Part shown: piece after piece, positions 20,707 through 29,261 of the stretch
How positions within the stretch are numbered: the first letter of the stretch is position 1
Layout: each line of letters starts with the position of its first letter
From: JAVBKU01 sp031553875
GTDB lineage: Bacteria; Bacteroidota; Bacteroidia; Bacteroidales; Rikenellaceae
Assembly: GCA_031553875.1 (NCBI GenBank)
Contig: JAVBKU010000008.1
Coordinates: 1-64,000, forward strand
Direction: 5' to 3'
Length of the DNA: 64,000 nt
Made by a program: the position numbers and the translations under genes
Notes under the pieces: model-generated
The model's database searches: none
The model's input: the letters and a program-made list of their open reading frames with translations, nothing else
Told to the model about the DNA's origin: nothing

Positions 20707-22110
20707 CTAATACATAGTGTAGGTATCCTTGGTGTCTTTCATGCCACGCCCGCCGAGGTATTGCGTGAGATTCCCGGTCACGGTGAGCTTGCGCTGGATG
20801 TTGTTGTCTGCGTTATCAACCAGGTTGACGTTATCGACGATATTTGTGGTCAACTCCACGGCGATACACTTCGCGGGATCAGTCTCGTCGTTCTTATCGG
20901 CGATAAGTACATTGGTGCGGGTTGTCCATGGCTCGACGAAACGCGAGTCGGTGGCCTTGTCGCTACCCTCTACCGCGCCCACGATAAAGCCCGCGACCCA
21001 CTTGTCGGTCTCGTCGCTGGTGAGAGCCAGCACCTCGCTTACGGTGTAGGGTTTGTACTTGTGGCCGCTGTATGGAAGGACCCTTATCTGGAATACCAGG
21101 GGCTCATAGGGCTGTATGGCGGTGGAGCCGGTGGTGTAACCTTCCGATCCGTAGGCATATTCGGAGGTGAATACCATGCGTGCGGAGTCGCTGTAGTGCA
21201 GTTTCTCGGTCATTGCCTTGTACACGGCGTCGATCATGCCGCCCTTGGAGGGCTTGTAGTATGTGGGCTGATACTTGCTCGATGTGGAGTTGCCGTCCGA
21301 ATCGTAGGGGTCTACAAGGATATTGTGTACGACAGCTGTATCTCTTATATTGGTGTCGAACATGAAGCCGTCGAGGAACGAGATGGTGTAGTTGAAGTAC
21401 GTCACGGAGTCCTTGCCAATTCTGGCAGAGCCTGGGATAGAATCGACTATATCGCAATAGAGATACGGTTCGATGGCGTCGCCAATGAGGTTCAATCCCC
21501 ACTCTTGGGCGCGGGCTATCACCTGATCCTGTTCTTCAACCTCGGGGTCGGGGACTATCTCGGTTATGGTGGCGGTAACGATAAGGGGCGCACCGCTGTA
21601 TATCGATCTATAGGCAAACCCGGAGGGGAATGTAGTGGAGTAGGTCCCCGCCGCGGCCAGCGCGGGGGGGATGAATATTGTCCACACCTCGCCCGGCTTC
21701 ATCTGTTTGAGGGCCAGGTATTCGCCTTTGGGTATAGCGTAGTTGCCGGATTTGAGCTGGAAATATTGGGGCGTGTAGTGGCCGAAGCGGCTGTATATGC
21801 CGAGGAGCTTGGCCGTGTCCTCGCTGCGGGTGGCGTAGGCGTCGCCGCTGATGAGGTATCCGGTATAATCAACCCTGACCCATTCGCCCTCGGCGGGGGT
21901 CTGGTCGGAGGTGGCGGGAGCGGAGCTCTTTATCACGTATACGCCCTGTCCGTCAGGCAGTTCTTCGGCCTGGGGGTAGTTGGCCTCCATCCAGGCCTTG
22001 AATGACTCGGCTATCCTGTCATTGGGGTCTTCCGACTCTTTTTTCGCGCATGAGGATACCGCGATTACTACCGCGAGGAGAAATGCTATGACCGCTCTGT
22101 GTTTCATCAA
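20707..22110 (-). CDS. Lipoprotein with two FKBP-type domains and a C-terminal OB-fold-like domain
   Basis: A 467-residue lipoprotein (lipobox AVSSC, Cys21). Residues of about 70-185 form an FKBP-like fold (EGEWVRVDYTGYL ... KQMKPGEVWTIFIPPALAAAG ... PLIVTATITEIVP). Residues 215-345 form a second one (KDSVTYFNYTISFLDGFMFDT ... ALHYSDSARMVFTSEYAYG ... PLVFQIRVLP). The last 100 residues (KWVAGFIVGAVEGS ... RKLTVTGNLTQYLGGRGMKDT) resemble the DUF6359-type OB-fold found in Bacteroidales surface proteins. Probable periplasmic peptidyl-prolyl isomerase or folding factor; active-site aromatics look incomplete. It follows another FKBP lipoprotein by 8 nt. Confidence 0.82.
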   Translation of the reverse strand: MMKHRAVIAFLLAVVIAVSSCAKKESEDPNDRIAESFKAWMEANYPQAEELPDGQGVYVIKSSAPATSDQTPAEGEWVRVDYTGYLISGDAYATRSEDTAKLLGIYSRFGHYTPQYFQLKSGNYAIPKGEYLALKQMKPGEVWTIFIPPALAAAGTYSTTFPSGFAYRSIYSGAPLIVTATITEIVPDPEVEEQDQVIARAQEWGLNLIGDAIEPYLYCDIVDSIPGSARIGKDSVTYFNYTISFLDGFMFDTNIRDTAVVHNILVDPYDSDGNSTSSKYQPTYYKPSKGGMIDAVYKAMTEKLHYSDSARMVFTSEYAYGSEGYTTGSTAIQPYEPLVFQIRVLPYSGHKYKPYTVSEVLALTSDETDKWVAGFIVGAVEGSDKATDSRFVEPWTTRTNVLIADKNDETDPAKCIAVELTTNIVDNVNLVDNADNNIQRKLTVTGNLTQYLGGRGMKDTKDTYTMY

Positions 22111-22118
22111 GTGAGGGG

Positions 22119-22667
22119 TTATTGTTTGGTTACGTCGATGATCTTAACCGCGAACACCGTAGGCGTATTTTTAGGAAGTATACCCATTTCTTTCTTGTCG
22201 TAGCAGAGGTCGGAGGTGAGGAATACCTGCACCGAGTCACCCATCCGGGCCCCCTTGAAGGCACGGTCGAGCCCTGTGACCACTTCGCCGCTGCCGACCC
22301 TTGTGGTTGTGGGTCCGAACGTCCAATATTCGGTGTTCATTCCGGCCATCAAACTTGCCGCTACGGCGGCGATATTGGTGCCGAATATCGTTCCCAATCC
22401 GCTCCCGCTTTTGAACGTGTAGCCGACATAGTTAAAGGTGATCTGGTCGCCCGTTGCCGCTATAGTCGAGGTTTCATAGTCGACGCGGCTGCTGTTTACA
22501 GTCCAGCAATAGGCGCCTCCGCGTATCTCGTAGGTTTTGCTGCCGAGGAAGCTCACTATCGAGGACTTCTGCGTGTCGATTATGTCGTCGGCCCCGCACC
22601 CTGACAGGGTCGAGAGCAGCAACAACGCCGCCACGCATGCGATATGACCTTTGAGAGATAGCCTCAT
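22119..22667 (-). CDS. FKBP-type lipoprotein
   Basis: 182 residues with a signal peptide ending in lipobox TLSGC (Cys24). One FKBP-like domain: GDQITFNYVGYTFKSG at the start, VVTGLDRAFKGARMGDSVQVFLTSDLCYDKKEMG in the centre and PTVFAVKIIDV at the end. The order matches the FKBP fold, including the step between the bulge and the 80s loop. It leads a two-gene operon with the double-FKBP lipoprotein. The promoter at 22675-22706 implies an almost leaderless mRNA. Confidence 0.82.
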   Translation of the reverse strand: MRLSLKGHIACVAALLLLSTLSGCGADDIIDTQKSSIVSFLGSKTYEIRGGAYCWTVNSSRVDYETSTIAATGDQITFNYVGYTFKSGSGLGTIFGTNIAAVAASLMAGMNTEYWTFGPTTTRVGSGEVVTGLDRAFKGARMGDSVQVFLTSDLCYDKKEMGILPKNTPTVFAVKIIDVTKQ

Positions 22668-22674
22668 AACTCGA

Positions 22675-22706
22675 CAAAACTACTCTTTTTTAATTAAATC
22701 CGCAAG
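22675..22706 (-). promoter_or_regulatory. Promoter of the FKBP lipoprotein operon
   Basis: CTTG (22703-22706, one mismatch to TTTG), 20-nt spacer, TAGTTTTG (22675-22682) on the minus strand. The expected start is only a few bases before the ATG at 22667. Confidence 0.65.
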
Positions 22707-22846
22707 ACTGCACTCTGTTATAACTGTGTGAGTCATGTTTTATTGCCTGCGGCTGAAAAATAGTCTTAGGTGGGGGCGGCTAATGGTACGCTATTTGGAA
22801 TATATCCCACACAAGGAACTATCACACAATTCAAAAATAGAAAATT

Positions 22847-23269
22847 ATGGAAACATTGTACACAGCCGTGGCTACATCCACGGGCGGACGCGCTGGCCAC
22901 GTGGCCTCGTCCGACAAGCTTATCGACTTCGAAGTACGCCCGCCCGCAGAGATGGGAGGCCCCAAGGGTGGCTACACCAACCCCGAGCAGCTTTTCGCTG
23001 CGGGTTATGCCGCCTGCTTCGGCAGCGCCATATCTCACGTCGCACTTAACGATTACAAGAAGAGGGTCGACCCCGAAGTGACCGTGAAGGTGAGCATCGG
23101 CCGTATCCCCACAGGTTTCGCCCTCTCGGCCGAGATCGAGGCTAAGATCAAAGGCGTTGACTTCAAGACCGCCGGAGAGATCGTGAAGGCCGCCCACCAG
23201 CTTTGCCCCTATTCCGTGGCTACGCGCGGGAATATGGAGGTGAAAGTCAAGGCTTTGCCGGCGGAATAG
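22847..23269 (+). CDS. ohr: Organic hydroperoxide resistance protein (Ohr/OsmC)
   Basis: A 140-residue thiol peroxidase that reduces organic hydroperoxides. The peroxidatic Cys57 is in GYAACFGSA and the resolving Cys120 in HQLCPYS, with the conserved Glu in NPEQLF. Length and order are those of the Ohr subgroup rather than OsmC. Single gene, closed by a GC-rich hairpin at 23289-23319. No MarR-type OhrR gene is adjacent. Confidence 0.95.
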   Translation: METLYTAVATSTGGRAGHVASSDKLIDFEVRPPAEMGGPKGGYTNPEQLFAAGYAACFGSAISHVALNDYKKRVDPEVTVKVSIGRIPTGFALSAEIEAKIKGVDFKTAGEIVKAAHQLCPYSVATRGNMEVKVKALPAE

Positions 23270-23288
23270 TTCCAGGCGTGTAAAAAGG

Positions 23289-23319
23289 GCGCGGCCCGTC
23301 CGGAGAGGACGGGCCGCGC
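23289..23319. terminator. Bidirectional terminator between ohr and folE
   Basis: A perfect 13-bp stem GCGCGGCCCGTCC / GGACGGGCCGCGC with a 5-nt loop between two convergent genes; AAAAA on one side and TTATTT on the other allow use in both directions. Confidence 0.8.
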
Positions 23320-23346
23320 TTATTTCGGTCGGGGCTTCATGCCCGT

Positions 23347-23961
23347 TTACCTCAGCCTCGAGCCTATCAGGTGGATGAATTCTTCGCGGGTCTTGGTCTG
23401 CGACAGGAACACGCCGGTGAATGCCGAAGTGGTGGTGGCGGAGTTCTGCTTCTGCACCCCTCGCATCTGCATGCACATATGGCTGGCTTCGATCACCACG
23501 GCCACGCCCATGGGGTTGAGCGCTTCCTGTATGCAGTCGCGGATCTGTACGGTGAGCCTCTCCTGTACCTGCAGCCTCCGGGCATAGGCCTCGACAACCC
23601 TCGCCACCTTCGACAGCCCCGTGATATAGCCGTTGGGGATGTAGGCCACATGGGCCTTGCCGTAGAAGGGGAGCATATGGTGTTCGCAGAGGGAGTAGAG
23701 CTCGATATCCTTCACCAGTACCATCTGCTTGTATTCCTCGCTGAACTTGGCCGAGAGTAGTATATCCTTCGGGTCCTGTTCGTACCCCTGGGTGAGGTAG
23801 CACATGGCCTTGGCTATGCGCTCGGGGGATTGGAGTAGTCCCTCGCGTTCGGTGTCTTCGCCTAGGATGCGCATGATTTCGCGGTAGTGGGTCTTGAGGC
23901 TCTCTATCTTCTCGGGGGAGAACTGTTCTTCCTTGTTGTAGTTCATATCTTTGGAGTCCAT
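23347..23961 (-). CDS. folE: GTP cyclohydrolase I
   Basis: A 204-residue homodecameric enzyme that converts GTP to dihydroneopterin triphosphate, first step of folate synthesis. Zinc ligands Cys and His are in SLCEHHMLPFYGKAHVAYIP, with the second Cys in ASHMCMQMRGVQK. RVVEAYARRLQVQERLT and the C-terminal REEFIHLIGS complete the family pattern. The start at 23961 (MDSKDMNYNKEE) is chosen over 24039 because the promoter -7 box lies at 24007-24014. Confidence 0.96.
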   Translation of the reverse strand: MDSKDMNYNKEEQFSPEKIESLKTHYREIMRILGEDTEREGLLQSPERIAKAMCYLTQGYEQDPKDILLSAKFSEEYKQMVLVKDIELYSLCEHHMLPFYGKAHVAYIPNGYITGLSKVARVVEAYARRLQVQERLTVQIRDCIQEALNPMGVAVVIEASHMCMQMRGVQKQNSATTTSAFTGVFLSQTKTREEFIHLIGSRLR

Positions 23962-24006
23962 GTTACTGTTTTTTACGCCCTTCCGCTCTCTTAGGAAGAG
24001 GGAAGG

Positions 24007-24014
24007 CAAAGGTA
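24007..24014 (-). promoter_or_regulatory. -7 element of folE
   Basis: TACCTTTG on the minus strand, 45 nt before the start codon. The -33 region holds only weak matches (ATTG or TGTG). Confidence 0.55.
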
Positions 24015-24076
24015 CGAAAGCCCCGGTTAAATCACACAATATTTCGGTTTTTTATGGCAATACCGCTTAAAAAAGT

Positions 24077-24084
24077 TAATTTTG
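24077..24084 (+). promoter_or_regulatory. -7 element of smpB
   Basis: TAATTTTG, 25 nt before the smpB ATG. No clear TTTG at the -33 position. It is divergent from the folE promoter about 60 nt away. Confidence 0.5.
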
Positions 24085-24109
24085 CACCCATTCAGTCCCA
24101 CCGGGCATT

Positions 24110-24565
24110 ATGAGCGACCAGAAGAACATATCCATAAAAAACAAGCGCGCGACGTTCGACTACGAGATACTCGAACGTTTCGTAGCGGGTATTGTATTGA
24201 CCGGCACGGAGATCAAATCCCTGCGCCTGGGCAAGGCGTCGCTCACGGATTGCTACTGCTACATACATAACGGGGAGCTGTTCGTGCGGGGGATGAATAT
24301 ATCCGAATACCACTGGGGCACGTATAATAACCACGCCCCCAAGCGAGAGCGCAAGCTGCTGCTCAACCGCAAGGAGATAAATAAGCTCGTCCGCGCCACT
24401 CAGGATAACGGGGTCACCATCGTGGGACTGAAGCTGTTTATCAACGACCGTGGGCTGGCCAAGCTCGAAATAGGGCTCGCCAAGGGGCGCAAGAACTACG
24501 ATAAGCGCGAATACATAAAAGAGAAGGACGCCAAAAGGGAGCTCGACAGGGTTTTTCGGAAGTAA
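24110..24565 (+). CDS. smpB: SsrA (tmRNA)-binding protein
   Basis: A 151-residue trans-translation factor. It starts ISIKNKRATFDYEILERFVAGIVLTGTEIKSLR, the SmpB signature, followed by ASLTDCYCYIHNGELFVRGMNIS and HAPKRERKLLLNRKEI. The basic C-terminal tail KGRKNYDKREYIKEKDAKRE mimics the codon-anticodon duplex in the ribosome. The thiH gene begins 49 nt downstream without an obvious terminator. Confidence 0.97.
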   Translation: MSDQKNISIKNKRATFDYEILERFVAGIVLTGTEIKSLRLGKASLTDCYCYIHNGELFVRGMNISEYHWGTYNNHAPKRERKLLLNRKEINKLVRATQDNGVTIVGLKLFINDRGLAKLEIGLAKGRKNYDKREYIKEKDAKRELDRVFRK

Positions 24566-24614
24566 TCCGGCCTGTAGGCGGGAAGTTTTAGAGGACAAGA
24601 GGGAGGCAAAGGAG

Positions 24615-25742
24615 ATGACATTTTACGATGAGGTTATAAAATACGATTGGGCGGAGGTGCAGGCCAGGATATACGCTTCGACCCCCGAACAGGTGGAGAA
24701 GGCGCTGTCTAAGGAACGCATCTCTATGGACGATTTCATGGCCCTCGTGTCGCCCGCCGCCGAGACTTACCTGCGCGAGATGGCCGCCCGCAGTTACTCT
24801 ACCACCCGCCGCCGTTTCGGCAATACCATACAGCTTTACGTGCCCCTCTACCTGGCCAATATGTGCCAGAACCAGTGCGTTTACTGCGGTTTCAACGCCG
24901 CCAACAAGATACACCGCTCGGTGCTCACCCCCCAGCAGATCCACGCTGAGGCGCAGGCCATCAAGCGTGACCCATTCCGCCACATACTGCTGGTTACGGG
25001 CGAGGCGCCGCGTCATTCTGGCGTGAAATATATCGGCGATGCGATGGATATCATGAAGGAGTATTTCGAGCAGATATCCATAGAGGTGCAACCTCTGGAG
25101 GAGGACGAGTACCGCTACCTGATGGACAGGGGGCTACATTCCGTGTACGTATATCAGGAAACATACAACCGCCTGCGCTACCCGGCCTATCATCTGGGCG
25201 GACGCAAGGCCGATTACCGCTACCGTCTCGAAACTGGCGACCGCCTCGGAGCCGCCGGAGTGTATAAGATAGGCCTCGGCAACCTTATCGGCCTCGAGGA
25301 CTGGCGCACGGAGGCTTTCTTTACGGCGCTTCATCTGCGCTACCTCGAAAACAAGTTCTGGCGCACCAAATATTCGATAGCTTTCCCGAGGTTGAGGCCC
25401 CACGCGGGCGAGGAGGGATTTAACCCCGACCACCCCGCCTCGGAGAGCAACCTCACGCAACTCATCTGCGCCTACCGCCTGCTGAGCGAAGATGCCGAGC
25501 TGTCGCTCTCCACGCGCGAGAGCGCTGCGTACAGGGATAAGGTGATGCCCTTTGGCCTCACGGTGATAAGCGCCGGGTCGAAGACCACCCCCGGGGGATA
25601 TGCCAATCCCTCGCCCGAACTGGAGCAGTGGTCGATAAACGACTGCCGCTGCCCGCAGGATGTGGCTGCCGCCGTGCGTGCCAACGGCCTGGAACCGGTA
25701 TGGAAGGACTGGTCGGGATTTATGCAGGAGGCGAATATCTGA
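24615..25742 (+). CDS. thiH: 2-iminoacetate synthase (tyrosine lyase), radical SAM
   Basis: 375 residues. The radical-SAM cluster motif is Cys84-x3-Cys88-x2-Cys91 (MCQNQCVYCGF). VTGEAPRHSGVKYI, IEVQPLEEDEY, YQETYN and GAAGVYKIGLGNLIGLEDWRTE are typical of ThiH, which cleaves tyrosine to dehydroglycine for the thiazole of thiamine. The C-terminal CxxxC-like region is absent. It is unusual that no other thi gene lies nearby; it follows smpB by 49 nt and precedes tag by 43 nt. The related enzymes HydG and CofH are less likely: HydG is about 100 residues longer and CofH context is missing. Confidence 0.88.
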   Translation: MTFYDEVIKYDWAEVQARIYASTPEQVEKALSKERISMDDFMALVSPAAETYLREMAARSYSTTRRRFGNTIQLYVPLYLANMCQNQCVYCGFNAANKIHRSVLTPQQIHAEAQAIKRDPFRHILLVTGEAPRHSGVKYIGDAMDIMKEYFEQISIEVQPLEEDEYRYLMDRGLHSVYVYQETYNRLRYPAYHLGGRKADYRYRLETGDRLGAAGVYKIGLGNLIGLEDWRTEAFFTALHLRYLENKFWRTKYSIAFPRLRPHAGEEGFNPDHPASESNLTQLICAYRLLSEDAELSLSTRESAAYRDKVMPFGLTVISAGSKTTPGGYANPSPELEQWSINDCRCPQDVAAAVRANGLEPVWKDWSGFMQEANI

Positions 25743-25785
25743 TCCTGTCTCGCTTATTTCAGTAAAAAAGCCTTATCATTGTAAT

Positions 25786-26367
25786 ATGAAGATGGCAGAT
25801 ATAATCAATGGACGTTGTGGTTGGTGCGGGAGCGACGAACTGTATACGAGATATCACGATGAGGAGTGGGGCAGATTGGTCACCGATGACAAAACCCTGT
25901 TTGAATTTCTCACCCTCGAAAGCGCTCAGGCGGGATTGTCATGGATCACCATTCTCAGAAAACGCGAAGGCTACCGAAAAGCCTTTCATGATTTCGATGT
26001 GGAGAGGGTGGCTCGGATGACTCCGGAGGATGTCGAACGGTTGACGCAGTTCGACGGGATCATTAAAAACCGGCTGAAGATAGCCTCGGCGATCACCAAT
26101 GCGAGAGAATTTATCAAAGTACAGAAGGAATTCGGCAGTTTCTATAACTACACGTTGTCATTCTTCCCGGAGCGACGACCGATAGTGAATAACTTCAAAT
26201 CTTTGGCTGAAATTCCCGCCACATCCCCCGAGTCGGATGCCATGAGCAAGGATATGAAAAAACGAGGGTTTAAATTCTTTGGCTCTACCATTTGTTATGC
26301 CCACCTCCAAGCCGCAGGTTTTATAAACGACCACCTGGTAGGGTGTTTTTGCAGGAGAGAGGAGTGA
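25786..26367 (+). CDS. tag: DNA-3-methyladenine glycosylase I
   Basis: A 193-residue base-excision enzyme. Zinc-site residues are Cys11 or Cys14 with His24 (RCGWCGSDELYTRYHDEEWG) near the N-terminus, and His/Cys at the end (NDHLVGCFCR). The helix-hairpin-helix-like core includes FEFLTLESAQAGLSWITILRKREGYRKAF and KRGFKFFGSTICYAHLQAAG. The start at 25786 matches family length; an in-frame ATG 42 codons earlier lies inside thiH. Lower GC than its neighbours suggests a somewhat different history, but this was judged by eye. Confidence 0.95.
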   Translation: MKMADIINGRCGWCGSDELYTRYHDEEWGRLVTDDKTLFEFLTLESAQAGLSWITILRKREGYRKAFHDFDVERVARMTPEDVERLTQFDGIIKNRLKIASAITNAREFIKVQKEFGSFYNYTLSFFPERRPIVNNFKSLAEIPATSPESDAMSKDMKKRGFKFFGSTICYAHLQAAGFINDHLVGCFCRREE

Positions 26368-26426
26368 GCTCGTTATAAATAGAGTATGCCCGTGTGGCAT
26401 TTTGAAACATATATAATTTCACGATC

Positions 26427-27305
26427 ATGGAATATACCGCTGAACTGAAAAAATACGCCTCTGTGCCGACCGTAGCGCAGGTGGCTGCCGCCGTGGCCGA
26501 GGCCGGAAAGAAAGTGGGCGCGAACAGTAACGCTGACGTATACAAGCGGTGCTTCGCATGCTTAGACCTAACCTCCCTAGGTGTGGCCGACTCGCGCGCG
26601 AGCGTGGCGGCATTCGCAGGCAAGGCCGCAAGGCTCAGGGGCGACTTCCCGTCGCTTCCCCACGTGGCCTCGGTGTGTGTGTTCCCGTCGTTCGTCGACG
26701 CTGCGGGCCTCGCTGTGGGCGACTCCGATATTCCGATTACGGCTGTTGCCGGCGGGTTCCCTTTCCCGTATACCTACGTGGAAGTTAAGATGTTAGAAGT
26801 GGCTATGGCTGTTGAGAACGGGGCCGATGAAGTCGACGTGGTAATGAATGTGGGCGAATTCCTCGACGGGAATATAGAGGAAGCAGGTAGCGAGATAGAG
26901 CTCCTTGTCGATGAGGCGGGCGAGGACGTGGTGCTCAAAGTGATAATAGAGTCGGGAGTGCTGGGTACGCCCGAAAATATATATAAGGCTGCTCTGCTTG
27001 CTTGCCATGCGGGGGCCGATTTCGTCAAAACCTCGACGGGTAAAGCCTCCGTGTCAGCCACTCCCGAGGCCGCCGTGGCGATGTGCGTGGCGATAAGGGA
27101 TTACTATAAGGCGACCGGCCGCAAGGTGGGCTTCAAAGCCGCCGGCGGGGTGAAAACCGCTGGAGACGCGGTCATGTACTACACCATAGTGCAGAACATT
27201 CTGGGTGAAGAGTGGTTATTGTCTTCGCTATTCCGCCTCGGGGCCAGTTCCCTGGCAAATGAGCTTATCAGCACCATAGAAGGTAAAGAGGTTAAATATT
27301 TCTAA
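26427..27305 (+). CDS. deoC: Deoxyribose-phosphate aldolase
   Basis: A 292-residue class I aldolase converting 2-deoxyribose 5-phosphate to glyceraldehyde 3-phosphate and acetaldehyde. The Schiff-base Lys is in DFVKTSTGKASVSA. ADEVDVVMNVG carries the catalytic Asp and GRKVGFKAAGGVKTAG the second conserved Lys. Length fits the DeoC group with an N-terminal extension. A small hairpin overlaps the stop codon. Confidence 0.96.
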   Translation: MEYTAELKKYASVPTVAQVAAAVAEAGKKVGANSNADVYKRCFACLDLTSLGVADSRASVAAFAGKAARLRGDFPSLPHVASVCVFPSFVDAAGLAVGDSDIPITAVAGGFPFPYTYVEVKMLEVAMAVENGADEVDVVMNVGEFLDGNIEEAGSEIELLVDEAGEDVVLKVIIESGVLGTPENIYKAALLACHAGADFVKTSTGKASVSATPEAAVAMCVAIRDYYKATGRKVGFKAAGGVKTAGDAVMYYTIVQNILGEEWLLSSLFRLGASSLANELISTIEGKEVKYF

Positions 27306-27322
27306 AAGGGGCTGACCCCTTT
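27305..27322 (+). terminator. Short hairpin at the deoC stop
   Basis: AAAGGGG-ctga-CCCCTTT, then TATAG. Weak T-run. Confidence 0.45.
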
Positions 27323-27461
27323 ATAGTAGCCTTGCCTTCTGTTCCCTACTTTTAGCTTCGCTTTCATTTATCGCGACTCGGCATAGTCCGCAAGCGGCCT
27401 TTGCCCTCACTGCTCGAAATGTTGTCATTGCCGCAAAAGTAGGCAAAAAGTCTAGCCGCGT

Positions 27462-27547
27462 CTTCTGCCGGGGTCTCTTCCGGGAGCTTCCCTCGTTACA
27501 CGATAACTGAGGGCGATCTCCCTCACGAGACCTGTTTCCGGCAGAAG
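27462..27547. other. Long multi-segment hairpin in the deoC-gdhA gap
   Basis: An 86-nt sequence folds end to end: CTTCTGCCGG/CCGGCAGAAG, GGTCTC/GAGACC, GGGAG/CTCCC, CCCTC/GAGGG, GTTA/TAAC, capped by CACGA. That is 30 base pairs with small internal loops. No ORF is present and no T-run follows. It shares CCCTCGT and ACGATAACTG with a hairpin at 53.9 kb. Function unknown; a structured RNA or palindromic repeat. Confidence 0.65.
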
Positions 27548-27613
27548 CCTGAAGCGGCGGATTATTTTGATATTTCGGAGGGTAATTTGATAAGTACAAA
27601 CTTCGTATTACCC

Positions 27614-27656
27614 AAAAAGATCGTCCGCGGCAACCTTTGCCGCGGACGATCTTTTT
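27614..27656. terminator. Perfect 20-bp palindrome, bidirectional terminator-like
   Basis: AAAAAGATCGTCCGCGGCAA pairs perfectly with its inverse at 27637-27656 around a 3-nt loop. A5 at one end and T5 at the other make it terminator-like in both directions. It lies over 300 nt from deoC, so it may end a transcript carrying the hairpin at 27462-27547. Confidence 0.65.
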
Positions 27657-27861
27657 ATTATTGTATGCTAACTTAACTCCTGACGTCCGCCCGGCATAAC
27701 GTATTTTATCCCCCGCAATTTTAAAAACCGACCTGTGAGTCGTAGGTTTTTGCGCTCTTAATGCGACATCAGGTCGCGGGGATTGTATATTTTCTTGTGG
27801 TTTTTGCCACGAATCCTGTAAAATGTTTCGTTTTCGCGTAACACTTTCGTATAAAAATCCA

Positions 27862-27869
27862 TACATTTG
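27862..27869 (+). promoter_or_regulatory. -7 element of gdhA
   Basis: TACATTTG, 40 nt before the ATG at 27910. The -33 region has no exact TTTG. Confidence 0.5.
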
Positions 27870-27909
27870 CCAAAATCACCTAAAAAAACACGCTAAAATA
27901 AAACACGTT

Positions 27910-29244
27910 ATGAATGTAACTCAACTAATGAATGAGCTGGAGCGCAAGCACCCCGGCGAGAGCGAATACCTGCAGGCCGTACGCGAAGTGCTTGTTACCA
28001 TCGAAGAGGTATACAACCGTTACCCCTCTTTCGAAGCGAACAAGATTGCCGAGCGCATCGTCGAGCCCGACCGTATCTTCACCTTCAAGGTGCCCTGGAT
28101 CGACGACGCCGGAGAGGTGCAGATCAATATAGGTTACCGCGTACAGTTCAACAACGCCATAGGCCCGTACAAGGGCGGTATCCGTTTCCACCCCAGCGTT
28201 ACCCTCTCGACCCTCAAGTTCCTTGGCTTTGAACAGACGTTCAAGAACGCCCTGACCACACTGCCCATGGGCGGTGCGAAGGGTGGCTCCGACTTCAACC
28301 CCAAGGGTAAGAGCGACCGCGAAGTGATGCGTTTCTGCCAGGCTTTCATGCTTGAGTTGTGGCGCCATATCGGCCCCGAGACCGACGTGCCCGCGGGCGA
28401 TATCGGCGTAGGTGCCCGCGAAATAGGCTACCTCTACGGTGCATATCGCAAGCTGGCCCTCGAAAATACAGGCGTGTTCACCGGTAAGGGCCTCTCCTAC
28501 GGCGGCTCGCTGATCCGTCCCGAGGCTACCGGCTTCGGTGCCGTGTACTTCGTGCGCCAGATGCTCGAAACAGCTGGCGACAAGCTCGTCGGCAAGACCG
28601 TGTCTATCTCAGGCTTCGGTAACGTGGCCTGGGGCGCGGCCCTCAAGGCTACCGAGCTAGGAGCCAAGGTGATCACCATCTCCGGCCCCGATGGTTACAT
28701 CCACGATCCCGCCGGTCTGAACGACGAGAAGATAGAGTTCATGCTCAAACTGCGCTCTTCGAATAACGACGTCGTGGCTCCGTACGCCCAGGAATTTCCG
28801 GGTTCTACCTTCCACGCGGGCCGCAAGCCCTGGGAAGTTAAGGTGGATATAGCCATGCCTTGCGCCATCCAGAACGAACTCAACGGCGACGATGCCGCCA
28901 AGTTGATCGCCAACGGCACGAAGATAGTAGCCGAGGTATCTAACATGGGCTGTACTCCCGAGGCTATCGAAACATTCCTCCACAACAGGATACTTTACGG
29001 CCCCGGTAAGGCGGTTAACGCCGGCGGCGTGGCCACTTCAGGCCTCGAAATGAGCCAGAACTCTATGAAGATCTCCTGGAGCGCCGAAGAGGTGGACCAG
29101 AAGCTCAAGGGTATCATGTCTTCGATCCACAATGCCTGCGTAGAGTACGGCACAGAGGGCAAGTACATCAACTACATGAAGGGCGCCAACATCGCCGGCT
29201 TTATGAAGGTTGCCAAGAGTATGGTAGAGCAGGGTGTGATCTAA
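27910..29244 (+). CDS. gdhA: Glutamate dehydrogenase (NADP type)
   Basis: A 444-residue hexameric dehydrogenase linking 2-oxoglutarate and ammonium to glutamate. GPYKGGIRFHPSVTLSTLKFLGFEQ and LPMGGAKGGSDFNPKGKSDREVMRFCQAF carry the catalytic and substrate-binding Lys residues; GFGNVAWGAALKATELGAKVITISG is the dinucleotide fold. The start at 27910 gives the normal N-terminus; the upstream ATG at 27823 lies before the promoter. A near-perfect terminator follows. Confidence 0.97.
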   Translation: MNVTQLMNELERKHPGESEYLQAVREVLVTIEEVYNRYPSFEANKIAERIVEPDRIFTFKVPWIDDAGEVQINIGYRVQFNNAIGPYKGGIRFHPSVTLSTLKFLGFEQTFKNALTTLPMGGAKGGSDFNPKGKSDREVMRFCQAFMLELWRHIGPETDVPAGDIGVGAREIGYLYGAYRKLALENTGVFTGKGLSYGGSLIRPEATGFGAVYFVRQMLETAGDKLVGKTVSISGFGNVAWGAALKATELGAKVITISGPDGYIHDPAGLNDEKIEFMLKLRSSNNDVVAPYAQEFPGSTFHAGRKPWEVKVDIAMPCAIQNELNGDDAAKLIANGTKIVAEVSNMGCTPEAIETFLHNRILYGPGKAVNAGGVATSGLEMSQNSMKISWSAEEVDQKLKGIMSSIHNACVEYGTEGKYINYMKGANIAGFMKVAKSMVEQGVI

Positions 29245-29261
29245 TAAGAGCGCACTCGAAT

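Noticed and set aside
24566..24614. TPP riboswitch before thiH
   Set aside because: The 49-nt gap is too short and lacks the conserved thi-box sequences.
27700..27770. Riboswitch-like fold (stems AAAAACC/GGTTTTT and GCGAC/GTCGC) upstream of gdhA
   Set aside because: It lies upstream of the probable gdhA promoter element at 27862-27869, so it would not be in the gdhA leader; it matches no class I recognise.
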